Source: Unio delphinus
Lineage: Eukaryota > Mollusca > Bivalvia > Unionida > Unionidae
Reading direction: 5' to 3'
DNA: 64,000 nt
NCBI GenBank assembly: GCA_029339505.1
Contig: JAQISU010000210.1
Coordinates: 11,421,501-11,485,500 of the forward strand
Both the position numbers and the translations under genes were made by a program. Shown in pieces: positions 21,481 through 36,400 of this stretch. Positions within the stretch are counted from its first letter, which is position 1. Each line of letters starts with the position of its first letter. The notes under the pieces were generated by a model. The model had not been told where the DNA came from. It saw only the letters and a program-made list of their open reading frames with translations, and did not search any database.

Positions 21481-24400
21481 CTGAAATAAAAAAGTGTACT
21501 ATAAATTTCTGCTTAAATACCAGTCAGTAAGAACTATCTTAAGTGTAATTACAATCATAATTGCTTTGGATTCTGGCACTAAGGTGGTTAAACTCTATGC
21601 CAGATTTACCTCATAGCTGTCTTAAGTGTAATTACAATCATAATTGCTTTGGATTATGGCAGTAAAGGTGGTTAAACATCTATGCCAGATTTACCTCATA
21701 GCTGTCTCAAGTGTAATTACAATCATAATTGCTTTGGATTCTGGCAGTAAAGGTGGTTAAACATCTAGGTCAAATTTACCTCATAGCCCTCTCAAAATTA
21801 TTTACAATCATAATTGCTTTGGATTCTGGCAGTAAGAGTGGTTAAACATCTAGGCCAGATTTACCTCATAGCTGTCTCAACTGTAATTACAATCATAATT
21901 GCTTTGGATTCTGGCAGTAAGGGTGGTTTAACATCTAGGCCAGATTTACCTCATAGCTGAAAAACTAGTCTTTAACATATATGGTTACATTAGATAAGTA
22001 CTCTTTCCAGGTTAGTCTGGATTATCAATATTCTTCATTCTTTTGGTTTGGATACAAGAAGAATTTTTACACTGAATTAGAAAAAAGTAATGTTGATTCT
22101 GATATTTTGTGCCAATAGAGAAGAAACACTGCATAAAGAAATATAAATTGTAAATAGCTGACATCATTACACTGGATACCATAAAACGTATGTTGATTTG
22201 TTTTCATGTGCTAATAATTCACATGTACACAAAATTTGGCAAGTTCAGAGTATAAAATACACATTTTTCATCTCATGGGTGAAATACTACTGCTTTCAGA
22301 AATGGCTTCACTCATGAAAATAACTTTTCACTAACTTGATGAAATCAATCCATTATTTATATGATACAAGCTAATATCCTCTATACTTTGAATGACTTGT
22401 ATGTATGAACAACATTTTAATGACAACAAACATTTTAAAAAATCTGCAATAAGTTGGGGTTTGTTTTCTCTCCTTCTGTTCCTATTGACTGCCAGGGTCC
22501 TGATACCATCCCATGTAATTGTGAGAAATTCTAGCATAATTAAATTAATAGAACTTTTTTTATATAAGCTGGGGTTATGTTTACAATATGTCATTAATGC
22601 AGTTTTGAAAAAAAAATTAATGGCCTTTCACCTTGGGAATTACAATTGTTCATATGGCAGAACTGTACATGTTCAGGGCCTTTGACCTGGGCAATTACAG
22701 GTCACATGGCAGAACTGTACATGTTCAGGGCCTTTGACCTGGGCAATTACAGGTCACATGGCAGAACTGTACATGTTCAGGGCCTTTGACCTGGGCAATT
22801 ACAGGTCACATGGCAGAACACAAGACATGCTGTGGGTCTCTGACCTGGGCAATTAAAGTAGTCGAGATGGCAGATCACAAACCACAACAGATTCAAAAAA
22901 ACTTATAAGACCTGTAACCTTAATAGTGCAGTGTAGTGCTGATTATTAACTTGTTCACTGGAATACAACCAAATACAAAGAATGATCAAAATTCACTAAT
23001 ATATTACAAGCCTTTGTATTATAAAATTCACTAATATATTACAAGCCTTTGTATTATAAAATTCACTAATATATTACAAGCCTTTGTATTATAAAATTCA
23101 CTAATATATTACAAGCCTTTGTATTATAAAATTCACTAATATATTACAAGCCTTTGTATTATAAAATACACTAATATATTACAAGCCTTTGTATTATAAA
23201 ATTCACTAATATATTACAAGCCTTTGTATTATAAAATACACTAATATATTACAAACCTTTGTATTATAAAATACACTAATATATTACAAGCCTTTGTATT
23301 ATAAAATTCACTAATATATTACAAGCCTTTGTATTATAAAATTCACTAATATATTACAAGCCTTTGTATTATAAAATTCACTAATATATTACAAGCTTTT
23401 GTATTATAAAATTCACTAATACATTACAAGCCTTTGTATTATAAAATTCACTAATATATTACAAGCCTTTGTATTATAAAATTCACTAATATATTACAAG
23501 CCTTTGTATTATAAAATACACTAATATATTACAAACCTTTGTATTATAAAATACACTAATATATTACAAGCCTTTGTATTATAAAATTCACTAATATATT
23601 ACAAGCCTTTGTATTATAAAATTCACTAATATATTACAAGCCTTTGTATTATAAAATTCACTAATATATTACAAGCCTTTGTATTATAAAATACACTAAT
23701 ATGTTACAAGCCTTTGTGTTAAAAAATTCACTAATATATTACAAGCCTTTGTGTTAAAAAATTCACTAATATATTACAAGCCTTTGTGTTATAAAATTCA
23801 CTAATATATTACTTTGTCACTATTTCTGAACTCAGTCAAATATCAAAAACAATAACCGATTTGACCTAAATTCAACTGGACCTGGATTTTAAAATTACAA
23901 AAAATGGATATGTAGATGGTCATATCCTGACAATGTTTATTCCAAAATAATTATATAAAGCAATTAGTGGGAAGCATTTTTATGGCTACAGTAAAGGCAT
24001 TATTGTTTTTCTGTTGACCACTATAATACCATTTCTGCAGTCAAATATTCAAGATGGCCATAAAGACAGGTAATTTGAAGATTGGATAAGAATCATTTTA
24101 ATATTTGAATAATAAATTGTTGCAAGAAAGAAATGAAAAAATGTGTTGGTAATACCATCCATTCAGGAGGACCTGTGATAACAAGGTAGTCAATCAGACC
24201 AGCATCAAAGTCATGACGGTGGTCAGATTCGCACCAATTTGTATCACAGACTAGCGACATTAATTAAAAAGTTGAAACGAAAACTTGATCTGGTAAGAAA
24301 GGTAGCAATAATAAGGAATTCAAGACAGCTGCTATGTTGATTGGCATTTTCATTATCCTCATGCCATAAAATGTATTTTGATGAAAACCACCATACTGAG

Positions 24401-27400
24401 AATGCTGTTGGGTTTAATGACATCTCTCAGCACAAGACAAGCTGTAAAATTGAAGCCAATATAACTGGTCAAGCAAAAGCCCAGGAATAATCCAGTATGA
24501 AATAACAACCCTAGGGAAGCTATCTCAGTGGTTTTCATCTGTTTTTAGGAGCGCATTCAGTTTCTACTTTTCACTTTGAATTATCATTTTGTATAGTTTT
24601 CACTCTTTTTGGAATGAAAAAGAAATGCATTTTACAAGAGTCTATTTTTCAGTTTTCTAGTTTTAAAGGGAGATAACTAGAACATTTGCATCTTGTTTTG
24701 TAAAAAGTGTGTAATGAAATAGCAAATGGATCTAAGACAGTACTGATTTATGTTAAACTAAGATATATATTCAACTGTAATAAGAATTAAAACAATGTAG
24801 ATTATAGACAATAGCTGTAGATTATTTGTCAGCAACTGCTATTAATGAATTTTATCATATCAAGATTGTATAGATCCTACAGTGATGGTGTCAATGACAT
24901 CAAAGGTAGTTGTTTTTAGCATTAGCATCGACAAGAACAATACCACAATTTGCCAGGAGTACAAAACAGTCAGTTTGCAAGGAATACAAAAATGTCAGTT
25001 TGCAAGGAATACAAACCTGTCAGTTTGCAAGGAATACAAAACTGTCAGTTTGCAAGGAATACAAAACTGTCAGTTTGCAAGGAGTACAAAACTATTGGCT
25101 GGCAAGTAATACAAAACTGTCAGTTTGCAAGGAATACAAAACTGTCAAACTTCAGTTTGCAATATTTGCACTAATTTAACATTTCAGTTCTTTTCATTAT
25201 GCATCAATGTTTGTTTGACCTATTGTTTTCACAATTTTTATTTCTACATGAAGTATCAAATATATATTTCACAAGGTTAAAAAGTGTAAGATCAATTTAT
25301 GGAATATCAAATATATAAGAAAGAGTTACAAAATGACATATGAAGAACAGTCTTCAAATGAACAATACATGCAGCTTATTCCTCGTTAAAGAGAGGGAAT
25401 TAGCATACAAATATTACCCGGCTTTGAAAGAGAGCAAATTAGCATAAAATTCTTATGCGACTTTAAAGAGAGCAAATTAGCATAACTTTTCTACATGACT
25501 TTAAAAAGAGGTAATTATCATAAAAATATTACTCGACTTCAAAGAAAGGAAATTAATTTTAAAATATTGCCTGACTTTAAAGAGAAAGAATTACCAAACA
25601 ATATTACACAAATAATTTGTACTTACAAATATTCAAAAGCATGTTCTGCAACAGATTTTTCCCATTTAAGTTTTGGCTTGTATTTCTTCAAAATTTCCAG
25701 ATACCTGCAATCAGTGAATTATAATGTTTAAATCTCATATCTAAAATTTTTTAAATGTATCACAACGATTTTATATGAAATGAAACTTGAATACACTGAA
25801 CAATGCACCCATTAGTAATACACTTGAATAAACTCAACAATGTACCCATTAGTAATACACTTGAATACACTCAGCAATGCACCCATTAGTAATACACTTG
25901 AATACACTCAACAATGCACCCATTAGTAATACACTTGAATACACTGAACAATGCACCCATTAGTAATACACTTGAATACACTCAGCAATGCACCCATCAG
26001 TAGCCTAGCTGATTTAACAATCTTCTACTTTTCCTTGTAATTCTGATTTTGAGTTGACTGAACGTTGCATTGACCCAACCCTGTAATTTTGGATTTGAGA
26101 AGAGTGCTTCAAATGATATTGTGAAGGTTATATGTCTGAAATGAATCTAAACCACACTTAACATCTGTGTGCACACTGTGTAAACAGGCAAAGCACAGTA
26201 ATTTCATCTTTGCATCATACTTAAATGTACATAATGTAATAAGAACCACTCAGGACAAGCTAACAGTATGTTGTAACACTGACTGTCTTTATGTACAGGT
26301 AGCATATGTAATTATTACAGTTGTGGAAGAATTTGTCCAAAAATGTAAAACTGTTTCACATTTAAATGTTCAGAATGGTTGTGATTTTTAGTTTTGTGTG
26401 TCTCTGCCTGAACTATACTAAAACAGAAAGAATCAGAACTATATTGGAATAGAATGAAAAGTAGGACTTTGTACAATAAGGTCAACATTAGGCCAGTGCT
26501 AAGTTAATAATTCAACTTTATTGGCTGCCTGTAAATGGTGCTAATTTTAATATGGTGCTAGACTGCCAGTAAATGGTGTTAATTTTAATATGGTGCTAGA
26601 CTGCCAGTAATTGGTGCTAATTTTAATATGCTGCTAGACTGCCAGTAAATGGTGCTAATTTAATATGGTGCTAGACTGTGCATGTAAATGGTGCTAGACT
26701 GCCAGTGAAAGGCACTAATTTTAATATGGTGCTAGACTGTCAGTGAATGGTGCTAATTTTAATATGGTGATAGACTGCCAGTGAATGATGCCAAATTTAT
26801 AATGGTGCTGCTGTAAAGGCTGCCAGCAAATAACACTAGTTTAACAATTCTATTATACAGGCTAACTAGAAATTTGTAAGTCTTCCTTACTGAATGTAGC
26901 CATACCTAGAAATTATTATTATTGAATGTAGCCCTAGATTGAAATGGAAAGGTCTTCATTACTGAATGTAACCCTAACCTGAAATGAAAGTTTACTTTAC
27001 TGAAAGTAACCCATGTATGAAATGTAAATTGTGTTAGTGATAGAATAGGTGTAAAATATTAAGACTAACTTCCATAGATTGACTTTAGTATTTGATCATG
27101 AGACAGCTAAGCATATATAAAACAAATTTGTCAAAAAAAAAACTATCATATACTCACTTATTCCCAACAACAGGTTCTCCACTCCCTGGTATGTAATCGT
27201 AACCATAGAAGTTGAGCCCCATTAAGATCTTCTGCCGATATGGTGAAGTACTGTTTGGGACAAGTGTTTCTACACAAAGCTTCATCCAACCCAGAGGGCT
27301 ATTTGGTCCTGGTCTACAAGAGAGATGTTTTTATAGAGTTTAACGCCATTTTTCAGCACACAATAGTATTAATGGTGGAGGATGAACCCAGGAAAGAACC

Positions 27401-30400
27401 ACTGACCCATGAGAAGCTACTGGCAAGCTTTCTCAAATACCCACATTGGCCAAATCTGAGACTCGAACCCACGCAGACAGATGTGAGATGGTAGTGATCT
27501 ATAACAGAGAGTGTTTTAGACCACTCGGCCACTCAGGGTTCCTCACAAGAGATATAACTTACTCTTTAACATCCAGCTATGTATTGTTACGTGCTTAGGC
27601 TCGAATAAACAGTAACATAGAAAGAGTGAAAATAACAAGCTTGTAAAACTTAATAAACAATTTATTGAGTATAAATATTTTTCAGAAAAGAAAAAAAAAA
27701 CTTACGGTTTTAAGAATCAATTCCGAAATTAATCCAAAATAATTCAAAATATTATCCACTAGAGAAATGGCAAAAGTCCTGGTAATAAAATGTCCAAATA
27801 GTTCTAAGTTCGAATTCTAGTGAAGTATCGAAGATGGAAGACAATGTCACTTGATTTAGTCAGTTCTTGTTAATAAAATCTCTATAAGCACAACTCTTTC
27901 CCAGATAAATAATAAAATAATTCCTCTTGATCCAAACAAATTGACACAATTTCCAGTACAAAGTAATTTATAATAACTCAAAATGACACAACTTAATATT
28001 CTAACAGCCCAAATTTCTACTGAATAATTCGCTCCAAAACATAGTTTATATACCTGTATTTACGTAAACAAGAAAGGGGTCATGACCTTCTAGAATCTCT
28101 CAGAACAATTTTACGTTCAAGAAATCACGTAAACAGCATATGACCCAACTAAATTAGAAAGATGTTTACACTTTACTCCATTTTGTCCTTGGAACCAACC
28201 AATCATTTTAAAAGCTTGTTTACAACTCTGAAAACAGGTCAGAAATGAAGTCAACACCTGGTGTTTATTCTGAAAGTACAGGTCACCCCCTCATTCAATG
28301 AACGAATCTTAAAACTTAAAATGCCAAATTTAAATCTAACAGACAGACAATAAAAATAAATATTAATGACTTATATTAAATATACGTAACAGTATCCATC
28401 AATCCAGTATGTCTGTCCGTCTGTCCATCAATCCAGCCTGCTAGCCACATATCTCACTCGGAAACTGCATTGTAAGCTTGTAACAGTGCCAATAAGGCTA
28501 CATTCAGTTATATCAGATTCAAACAACTGTATTCTTAGATGACTGTCTTCTTTTATAATGGCACTAGTTTTCTTATCCTGCTTAAAATATGGAGCAATGT
28601 ATGTTAGTCAACTGCATTTCTTTACAATATTTTCCATTTACTTTTTATAAATTTTAACTTGTACAAAATGAATTACAATTTCACCCCTAACAAGATCTGT
28701 TTGTAGTATGACAAAGTCTGCAACTTCAGCCAACACCTAAAACTGACATAGGTTGTACATTAACAGTTAAGACAAATGTCACATAGTATGCACATAACTT
28801 CTTGTACCACAGATGGTTCTCTTTCAACTGAGTCCAGCCCATCCACTAAATCATCACTGTTTCCATGAACTGGCTCAAGTATGAAATCCTTTTTGCAGGT
28901 TTTCATATCTAAAACCTCTCATCCATTCCACAAAATAATATAATAAACTTGAGTGTTTTGTTTTAGATTTTAACAGTTGATTAACAGCAAGAAACTCAAC
29001 TATCCTTACTTTATTATCATACAGATGCTTGAATGAAGTGAAGTGCCATGAAGTTTTCTCAACTATTTCAGTGACTGAGTTAAAGTGGCTAATAAATTCA
29101 CAGCTCACTGCCATGCTGCATCACTGCAGAAAATGACTGCCAATAAAACTGATACCTTGGCCAATGTCCTCCATAAAACTGATACCTTGACCAATGTCCT
29201 CTATTCTCATGCCATGGGTCAGTAATCCTGCAGTTTCCATCACTCACATCTCTTTAAATATAACTTTGGTTTGTACCTATCATAATAAATGTCAGAATAC
29301 ATTATGAAGAGTTACAAATATCAATGAATGATTTCTGGCTATATTTAAATATTTTATTCCACCCATGTTAAACTGCTTATGAATTGTCAACTCTCATCAA
29401 TATTTTTAAATTCATTTATTTTTATGTGTGCATCAGTTTTCCATAAATTTGTGAAAACAATATTGTTTCTGTGCTTACTTTCTTCACATCTTCCTTTCAA
29501 GAGATCCATTATTTTGCATGGAATGTCATTAATTACCAGAGCTTTATATATCTGAAGTTTAAATAACTACATAATCCTCAAATAAATTCTAGTGCCTCAC
29601 AAAGCTTATGAATTCACATAAGATCTATTATTCATCTGGGGGAAAAAAGTACAATTAAAACTGACCTGGCTGGACTAGAAAAATCATATGTCATAAGGCT
29701 GAATTTGTCAATTACTGGAACCAGAGCATCAAAGTCCTCTTTACTTATCATCCCTGGGGTGTTACTGAAACAAGGACAAGTTAAACATCATACAGACATG
29801 AAAATACAAAGAAAAAAATAGTTATTGGAGTAATGTAATATTGCTGATTCAGCATACAACAGATGTAGGAATCTGAACAAGTGAGAACTTAAAATGATAA
29901 AACCAGGTTACTTGTAAAATAACCATGATTTCTATCATGATAAAATTATGGTACTTGTAAACTAACCATGATTTCTATAATAATAAAACCAGGGTACTTG
30001 TAAAACAACCATGATTTATATAATAATAAAATCATGGTACTTGTAAAATAACCATGATTTCTATAATAATAAAACCAGGGTACTTGTAAAAAAAAACATT
30101 TATATAATAATAAAATCATGGTACTTGTAAAATAACCATGATTTCTATAATAATAAAACCAGGGTACTTGTAAAATAACCATGATTTATATAATAATAAA
30201 ATCATGGTACTTGTAAAATAACCATGATTTATATAATAATAAAACCAGGGTACTTGTAAAATAACCATGATTTCTATAATAATAAAACCAGGGTACTTGT
30301 AAAATAACCATGATTTCTATAATAATAAAATCATGGTACTTGTAAAATAACCATGATTTCTATAATAATAAAACCAGGGTACTTGTAAAATAACCATGAT

Positions 30401-33400
30401 TTCTATATTAATAAAATCAGGGTACTTGTAAAATAACCATGATTTCTATAATAATAAAACCAGGGTACTTGTAAAATAACCATGATTTCTATAATAATAA
30501 AATCATGGTACTTGTAAAATAACCATGATTTATATCATAATAAAATCATGGTACTTGTAAAATAACCATGATTTCTATAATAATAAAACCAGGGTACTTG
30601 TAAAATAACCATGATTTCTATAATAATAAAACCAGGGTACTTGTAAAATAACCATGATTTCTATAATAATAAAACCAGGGTACTTGTAAAATAACCATGA
30701 TTTCTATAATAATAAAATCATGGTACTTGTACAATAACCATGATTTCTTTAATGACTATACCAGGTCAACTGTCTGCACTGAACATCAGTAGAAAAATTG
30801 GGGGTTGGGGTGTAATGGGATTGTTTAAAGAGTGAATAACATTTTCCTGTTGGGAATAACTGTCAAAAAAATAGCTCTTTCTAATGAAGTTAACTTTTTT
30901 TTTTTAAAAATCTACCTTTATTTTCAAGACACCTAATCTCTGAAAAATTACCAACAAAATTACTCCATAAGGTCTCGACTACCATGGTGTGTATATTAAT
31001 ACATTGTGTATCTTGGTTTTGATTCACGGCAAAGTGGGAGTTACTTCTTTTAATTTTATTATGCAAAACAACAAACAATGTCAAAACTTGATTTTTTTTA
31101 GTTTTTGGTTTTTGTTTTTAGTAAAATATTGATTACCATGAGAATATAGTAGTGAAACTTCTTCTCATCCTTGAGGAAATGTACTAGTGCAAAGTCAGTA
31201 CTTTTATGCTCAATATTAACTCTAGAACTCTATGCCATATTTAACCATACCTATGAAGTGTACTCATTAGCTTGGTTGCCTTGCTGTCTTTTATCACATT
31301 AGTGAATTAGTAGTCAAATTTAAGATAGTTTAATTATATAATATTACAACAGTGCTTGGTTCATCAATTGGAATGAATTGACCTGACAATTGATTGTGAC
31401 CAGTAGCTCATAATGTTGGTAGGAATTGTATGCCTTTCAACTCTTTTTACAAAAAATTTAAATTTCATCATTATTATTTGATTTGATATAAGAAAAACAT
31501 AAACTAACATGATTTTACAAAGCATATAATCATAATACGATATTACAAAGCAGGTCTTCTTATAACTGAGTGTAACAATACAACAAATACTTCTTTCAAG
31601 TCAGAGATAAAAAAAAATTGGCACTTAATTAGGTTAACACAGAAACACTCGCAGACATAGCTGTGATGGTATATTGCCAAATTCTTTGTTGGATGCAATG
31701 ATGATGATTACAATGCAACTAAATTGAAAAAAAGTAAATCACAAATTTCACTCAACATAACTTATTTAATTAGTACTTATTTAAATTTAGTACTTACTCA
31801 ATTAGTACTTATTTAAATTTAGTACTTACTCAATTAGTACTTATTTAAATTTAGTACTTACTCAATTAGTACTTATTTAAATTTAGTACTTACTCAATTA
31901 GTACTTATTTAAATTTAGTACTTACTCAGTACTTATTTAAATTTAGTACTTACTCAATTAGTACTTATTTAAATTTAGTATTTACTCAATTAGTACTTAT
32001 TTAAATTTAGTACTTACTCAATTAGTACTTATTTAAATTAAGTACTTACTCAATTAGTACTTATTTAAATTTAGTACTTACTCAATTAGTACTTATTTAA
32101 ATTTAGTACTTACTCAATTAGTACTTATTTAAATTTAGTACTTACTCAATTAGTACTTATTTACATTTAGCACTTACTCAATTAGTACTTATTTAAATTT
32201 AGTACTTACTCAATTAGTACTTATTTAAATTTAGTACTTACTCAATTAGTACTTATTTAAATTTAGTACTTACTCAATTAGTACTTATTTAAATTTAGTA
32301 CTTACTCAATTAGTACTTATTTAAATTTAGTACTTACTCAATTAGTACTTATTTAAATTTAGTACTTACTCAATTAGTACTTATTTAAATTTAGTACTTA
32401 CTCAATTAGTACTTATTTATTTTAAATCTTACCACCAGTAGGCATTTTTTAAATTTTCACTCCTCAAGATTTTGTTGAATATTGTTATTTTCTGTGTAGT
32501 GCAATGTCATTTGTAAAGAAAATTAAAAATTACAAACCACCATTTTCATCCTCAAAACAAGTGATGCATCTAGGTTTGGATCATAAACTGCTTCATGTTG
32601 AATAAATATAGGTCAAATTTGGGGAGCATTTTCTTGTCAAAAACATAGGACCCATACCAAATACCACATTATACGTGATTTTGTGATTTATCGCAAGATT
32701 GGTATACATGGCTGACAAATGAAGTGCTGAAATCATTTTTCACTTATGAAACATGTTATTGTTGTTGTTGTAGGGTTTAACGCCATTTTTCAGCACACTA
32801 GAGGCTATACATGGAGGCCAGTATTAATGGTGGGGAAAAAACTCTGGGAAAACTTTGGAAAGAACCAATGACCCATGAGATGCATAGTAACATTAACCAT
32901 GTCAATCCAATAAATACTCACCCAGCCTGAAGAATATGTATGGAGTGGAGTTGTCAATCCAATAAATACTCACCCAGCCTGAAGAGGTGGAGGAATCACA
33001 AGAATTAATATTCTGCCCTGCTCCTTAAACATTTCTCCCATGTGGGTCAGGAAGTGAACTAATTCTCTGAAATACACAAATATGGAAATTAAATAACTAA
33101 GATATTCTGTGATTTTGTGTGAAGTATAATAAATTGCAGAAACATTGACAAGTGCTGTATTGTTGAGTTCTATGGGAACAGTTTCAATGACCATGCTCAC
33201 TTGGTTTGCTTTCAGGGCATCAGTGAACATTTGGAAGATACATGAACATTCTAGTTTTAAAGTATCTCAAGAATCAGCAAACTGTACTGATATAATTACT
33301 GTTACTGTATTAAATACTTCATTTGTTAAATAATACATTATACTGATATAATTACTGTTACTGTATTAAATACTTCATTTGTTAAATAATACATTATACT

Positions 33401-36400
33401 GATATAATTACTGTTACTGTATTTATTAAATACTCCACTTGTTAAATAATACACTGCACTGCTATTGTCTTTCACAATGGAAACATGCATAAAGACATGA
33501 TTTGACAAAATGCAATGTTACACAGTGTTATATGAAATATTGGGACCTATGTGTGCATCCAATAAGTACTTGAAAGCATTGAATAAATACTAACAACAAC
33601 CAATAATTGCGTCACAAATCAAATCAGTGCTTGACAGAATCCAATCAGTGCTTGACAGAATCAAATAAGTGCTTGACAGAATCCAATCAGTGCTTGACAG
33701 AATCCAATTAATGCTTGAAAGAATCCAATATGTGCTTAACACACTGAATAAAAGTTGGACAGCATCCAATAAGTGCCTGATATAACTAAGTAAGTGCTTG
33801 ACAACATCAAATAAGTGCTTGACAACATCAAATAAGTGCTTGACAACATCAAATAAGGTGGCACTCTACATTTTCATACTTTGCATAGGGTTAGAAATTT
33901 AAAGAAAAAATATTTTCAAGGATTTCTTCACTGATTATCCTGGCTATATAATAAAGACTTTATCTTAAGTGTTGTTAGAAGATCTTTTAATTCCCTTTAT
34001 TTTGATGTATGATTCATGGGTGTACTTTAGGTTCTAGAGTAGACAGCTTGGGCTAACTTAAGATGTGCTTGTATAAAAAAAAACTGCTAGCTCCGCATGA
34101 TCATTTTCACTTCCTGGACTTCAGAGGTAAATTGTAGAAAAACGATCCAACACATTTCTTTACTTTTCAGATATTTTGTACTACATTCATTGCACTTTCA
34201 GAAGCTGCTATTGCCTACTTCAGCAAAATTTGTTTTCTCTAGTTTAATAACTGCTAAGGTTAGCGTACCTTTTATTAATTCTGGTCAATTTGTGAAGCAC
34301 ATGGGAGCATACATTTTGATATACCATGTGCTTAGATCATGTACAATTTTCACAAGTGCAGTATCCAAAGAAATATCAGCCACATTATATCAAAGTAGCA
34401 TAGAGATATGATAACATTATCTCCAATGTGCATATTACAAATGCAAACAACTGCACCTCACTCTCTGAAAAGTACATACTAGCTGGTGAGTGCCCCCACA
34501 GTAATTGAAATCACTGAGTAAGTGCCTGACATCACTGAGTAAGTACCTGACTACATTCAATAAGTGCTTGACAATATCAAATAAGTGTAAATTTACTGTA
34601 TCATTACATATATTGCATTTGCAGAAGAAGTCATTGGCAGTGTATACAATATTAATGTTCACATGAAGTCATTGGAAGGGTGTACAATATTAATGTTTAC
34701 ACGAAAATATCAGCTTCTTTCCTTTTACATGTATGTAAAAGGATATCAACAACTCAGCCAGGTTTGTGATTCAATAGTTGAACTTAGCCAGGCAATAGAC
34801 GGTTCTCAAAATCCATTTATGCCTAACAACATCAAATAAGTGTCAAATTTACTTCATCAGCTCATATAATCCATTTGTAGATGAAGTCATCAGAAGGGTA
34901 TACAATATTAATGTTCACATGAAGTCATCAGAGGGTGTACAATATTAATGTTCACATGAAGTCATCAGAAGGGTGTACAAAATTAATGTTCACATTGAGT
35001 CATCAGAAGGGTGTACAATATTAATGTTCACATGAAGTCATCAGAGGGGTGAACAAAATTAATGTTCACATGAAGTCATCAGAAGGGTGTACAATATTAA
35101 TGTTCACATGAATTCATTGGAAGGGTGTACAATATTAATGTTCACATGAAGTCATTGGAAGGGTGTACAATATTAATGTTCACATGAAGTCATTGGAAGG
35201 GTGTTCAATATTAATATTCACAGTAAGTCATCAGAAGGGTGTACTTTCACATGAAGTCATTGGAATGGTGTACAATATTCATGTTCACATGAAGTCATTG
35301 GAAGGGTGTACAATATTAATGTTCACATGAAGTCATTGGAAGTGTGTTCAATATTAATATTCACAGTAAGTCATCAGAAGGGTGTACTTTCACATGAAGT
35401 CATTGGAATGGTGTACAATATTCATGTTCACATGAAGTCATTGGAAGGGTGTACAATATTCATGTTCACATGTCATCAGAAGGGCGTACAATATTAATGT
35501 TCACATGAAGCCATTGGAAGGGTGTACAATATTCATGTTCACATGAAGTCATTGGAAGGGTGTACAATATTAATGCTCACAATAAGTCATCAGAAGGGTG
35601 TACAATATTAATGTTCACATGAAATCATCACAATAGTATACAATATAAATGTTCACACAAAGTCATCCAAAGGGTGTACACTATTAATGTTCACATGAAG
35701 TTATTGGCAGGTATACAATGTTAATGTTCACATGAAGTCATCTGAAGGGTGTACACTATTAATGTTCACCTGAAGTCATTGGCAGGGTGTACACTATTAA
35801 TGTTCACATGAAGTCATTGGCAGGGTATACAATATTAATGTTCACATGAAGTCATTAGCAAGGTATACAATATTAATGCTCACATGAAGTCACTAGCAAG
35901 ACATACAATATTGATTTTCACATAAGTCATTGGCTCGGTATACAATATTAATGTTCACAAGAAAGTATCAGCGGCTTTCATTATATGTGTGTGTAAAAGT
36001 ATTTCAAAAACATTGCCATGTTTTTTTAGGTGATTCTCAAAGGTCAAACTTAGCCAAGCAATTGGTGGTTCTTAAAAGTCAAATGAATGACCATTCTGAA
36101 TATAAATAAGTTATATTTCTCATTGAAAATACTTCCAATGACACAATATTTATATAATTAGCAATTTCCACCTACAAATTCTTATTCCAGCAGGTCTAAT
36201 TTTTCCCCCAAAAGATAGACACCAGCTTCATTGCCAACCTCTATCTCTTGTAGCAAGCATGACTTGCTGTTTTCAATTCAACTTAGCCATACATTAGAAT
36301 TAGTTTAAAATGAAATAATCATTGAACATTCATCAAATTCAGGAAATATTTCTTATGTGTGAGATGCTTTTTAAAGCTGTCATATTGACATTTTATTCGT

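Noticed and set aside
22989..23812. CRISPR-like array appearance
   Set aside because: Units follow each other directly without unique spacers, and the context is an animal intron. The same holds for the other arrays.
27240..27494. Plus-strand frame of 84 codons
   Set aside because: Antisense of CHID1 exon 9 running into an antisense SINE.
28875..29114. Minus-strand frame of 79 codons in CHID1 intron 8
   Set aside because: Not a repeat, but no domain is recognised and no splice or transposon context supports it. Could be a chance frame.
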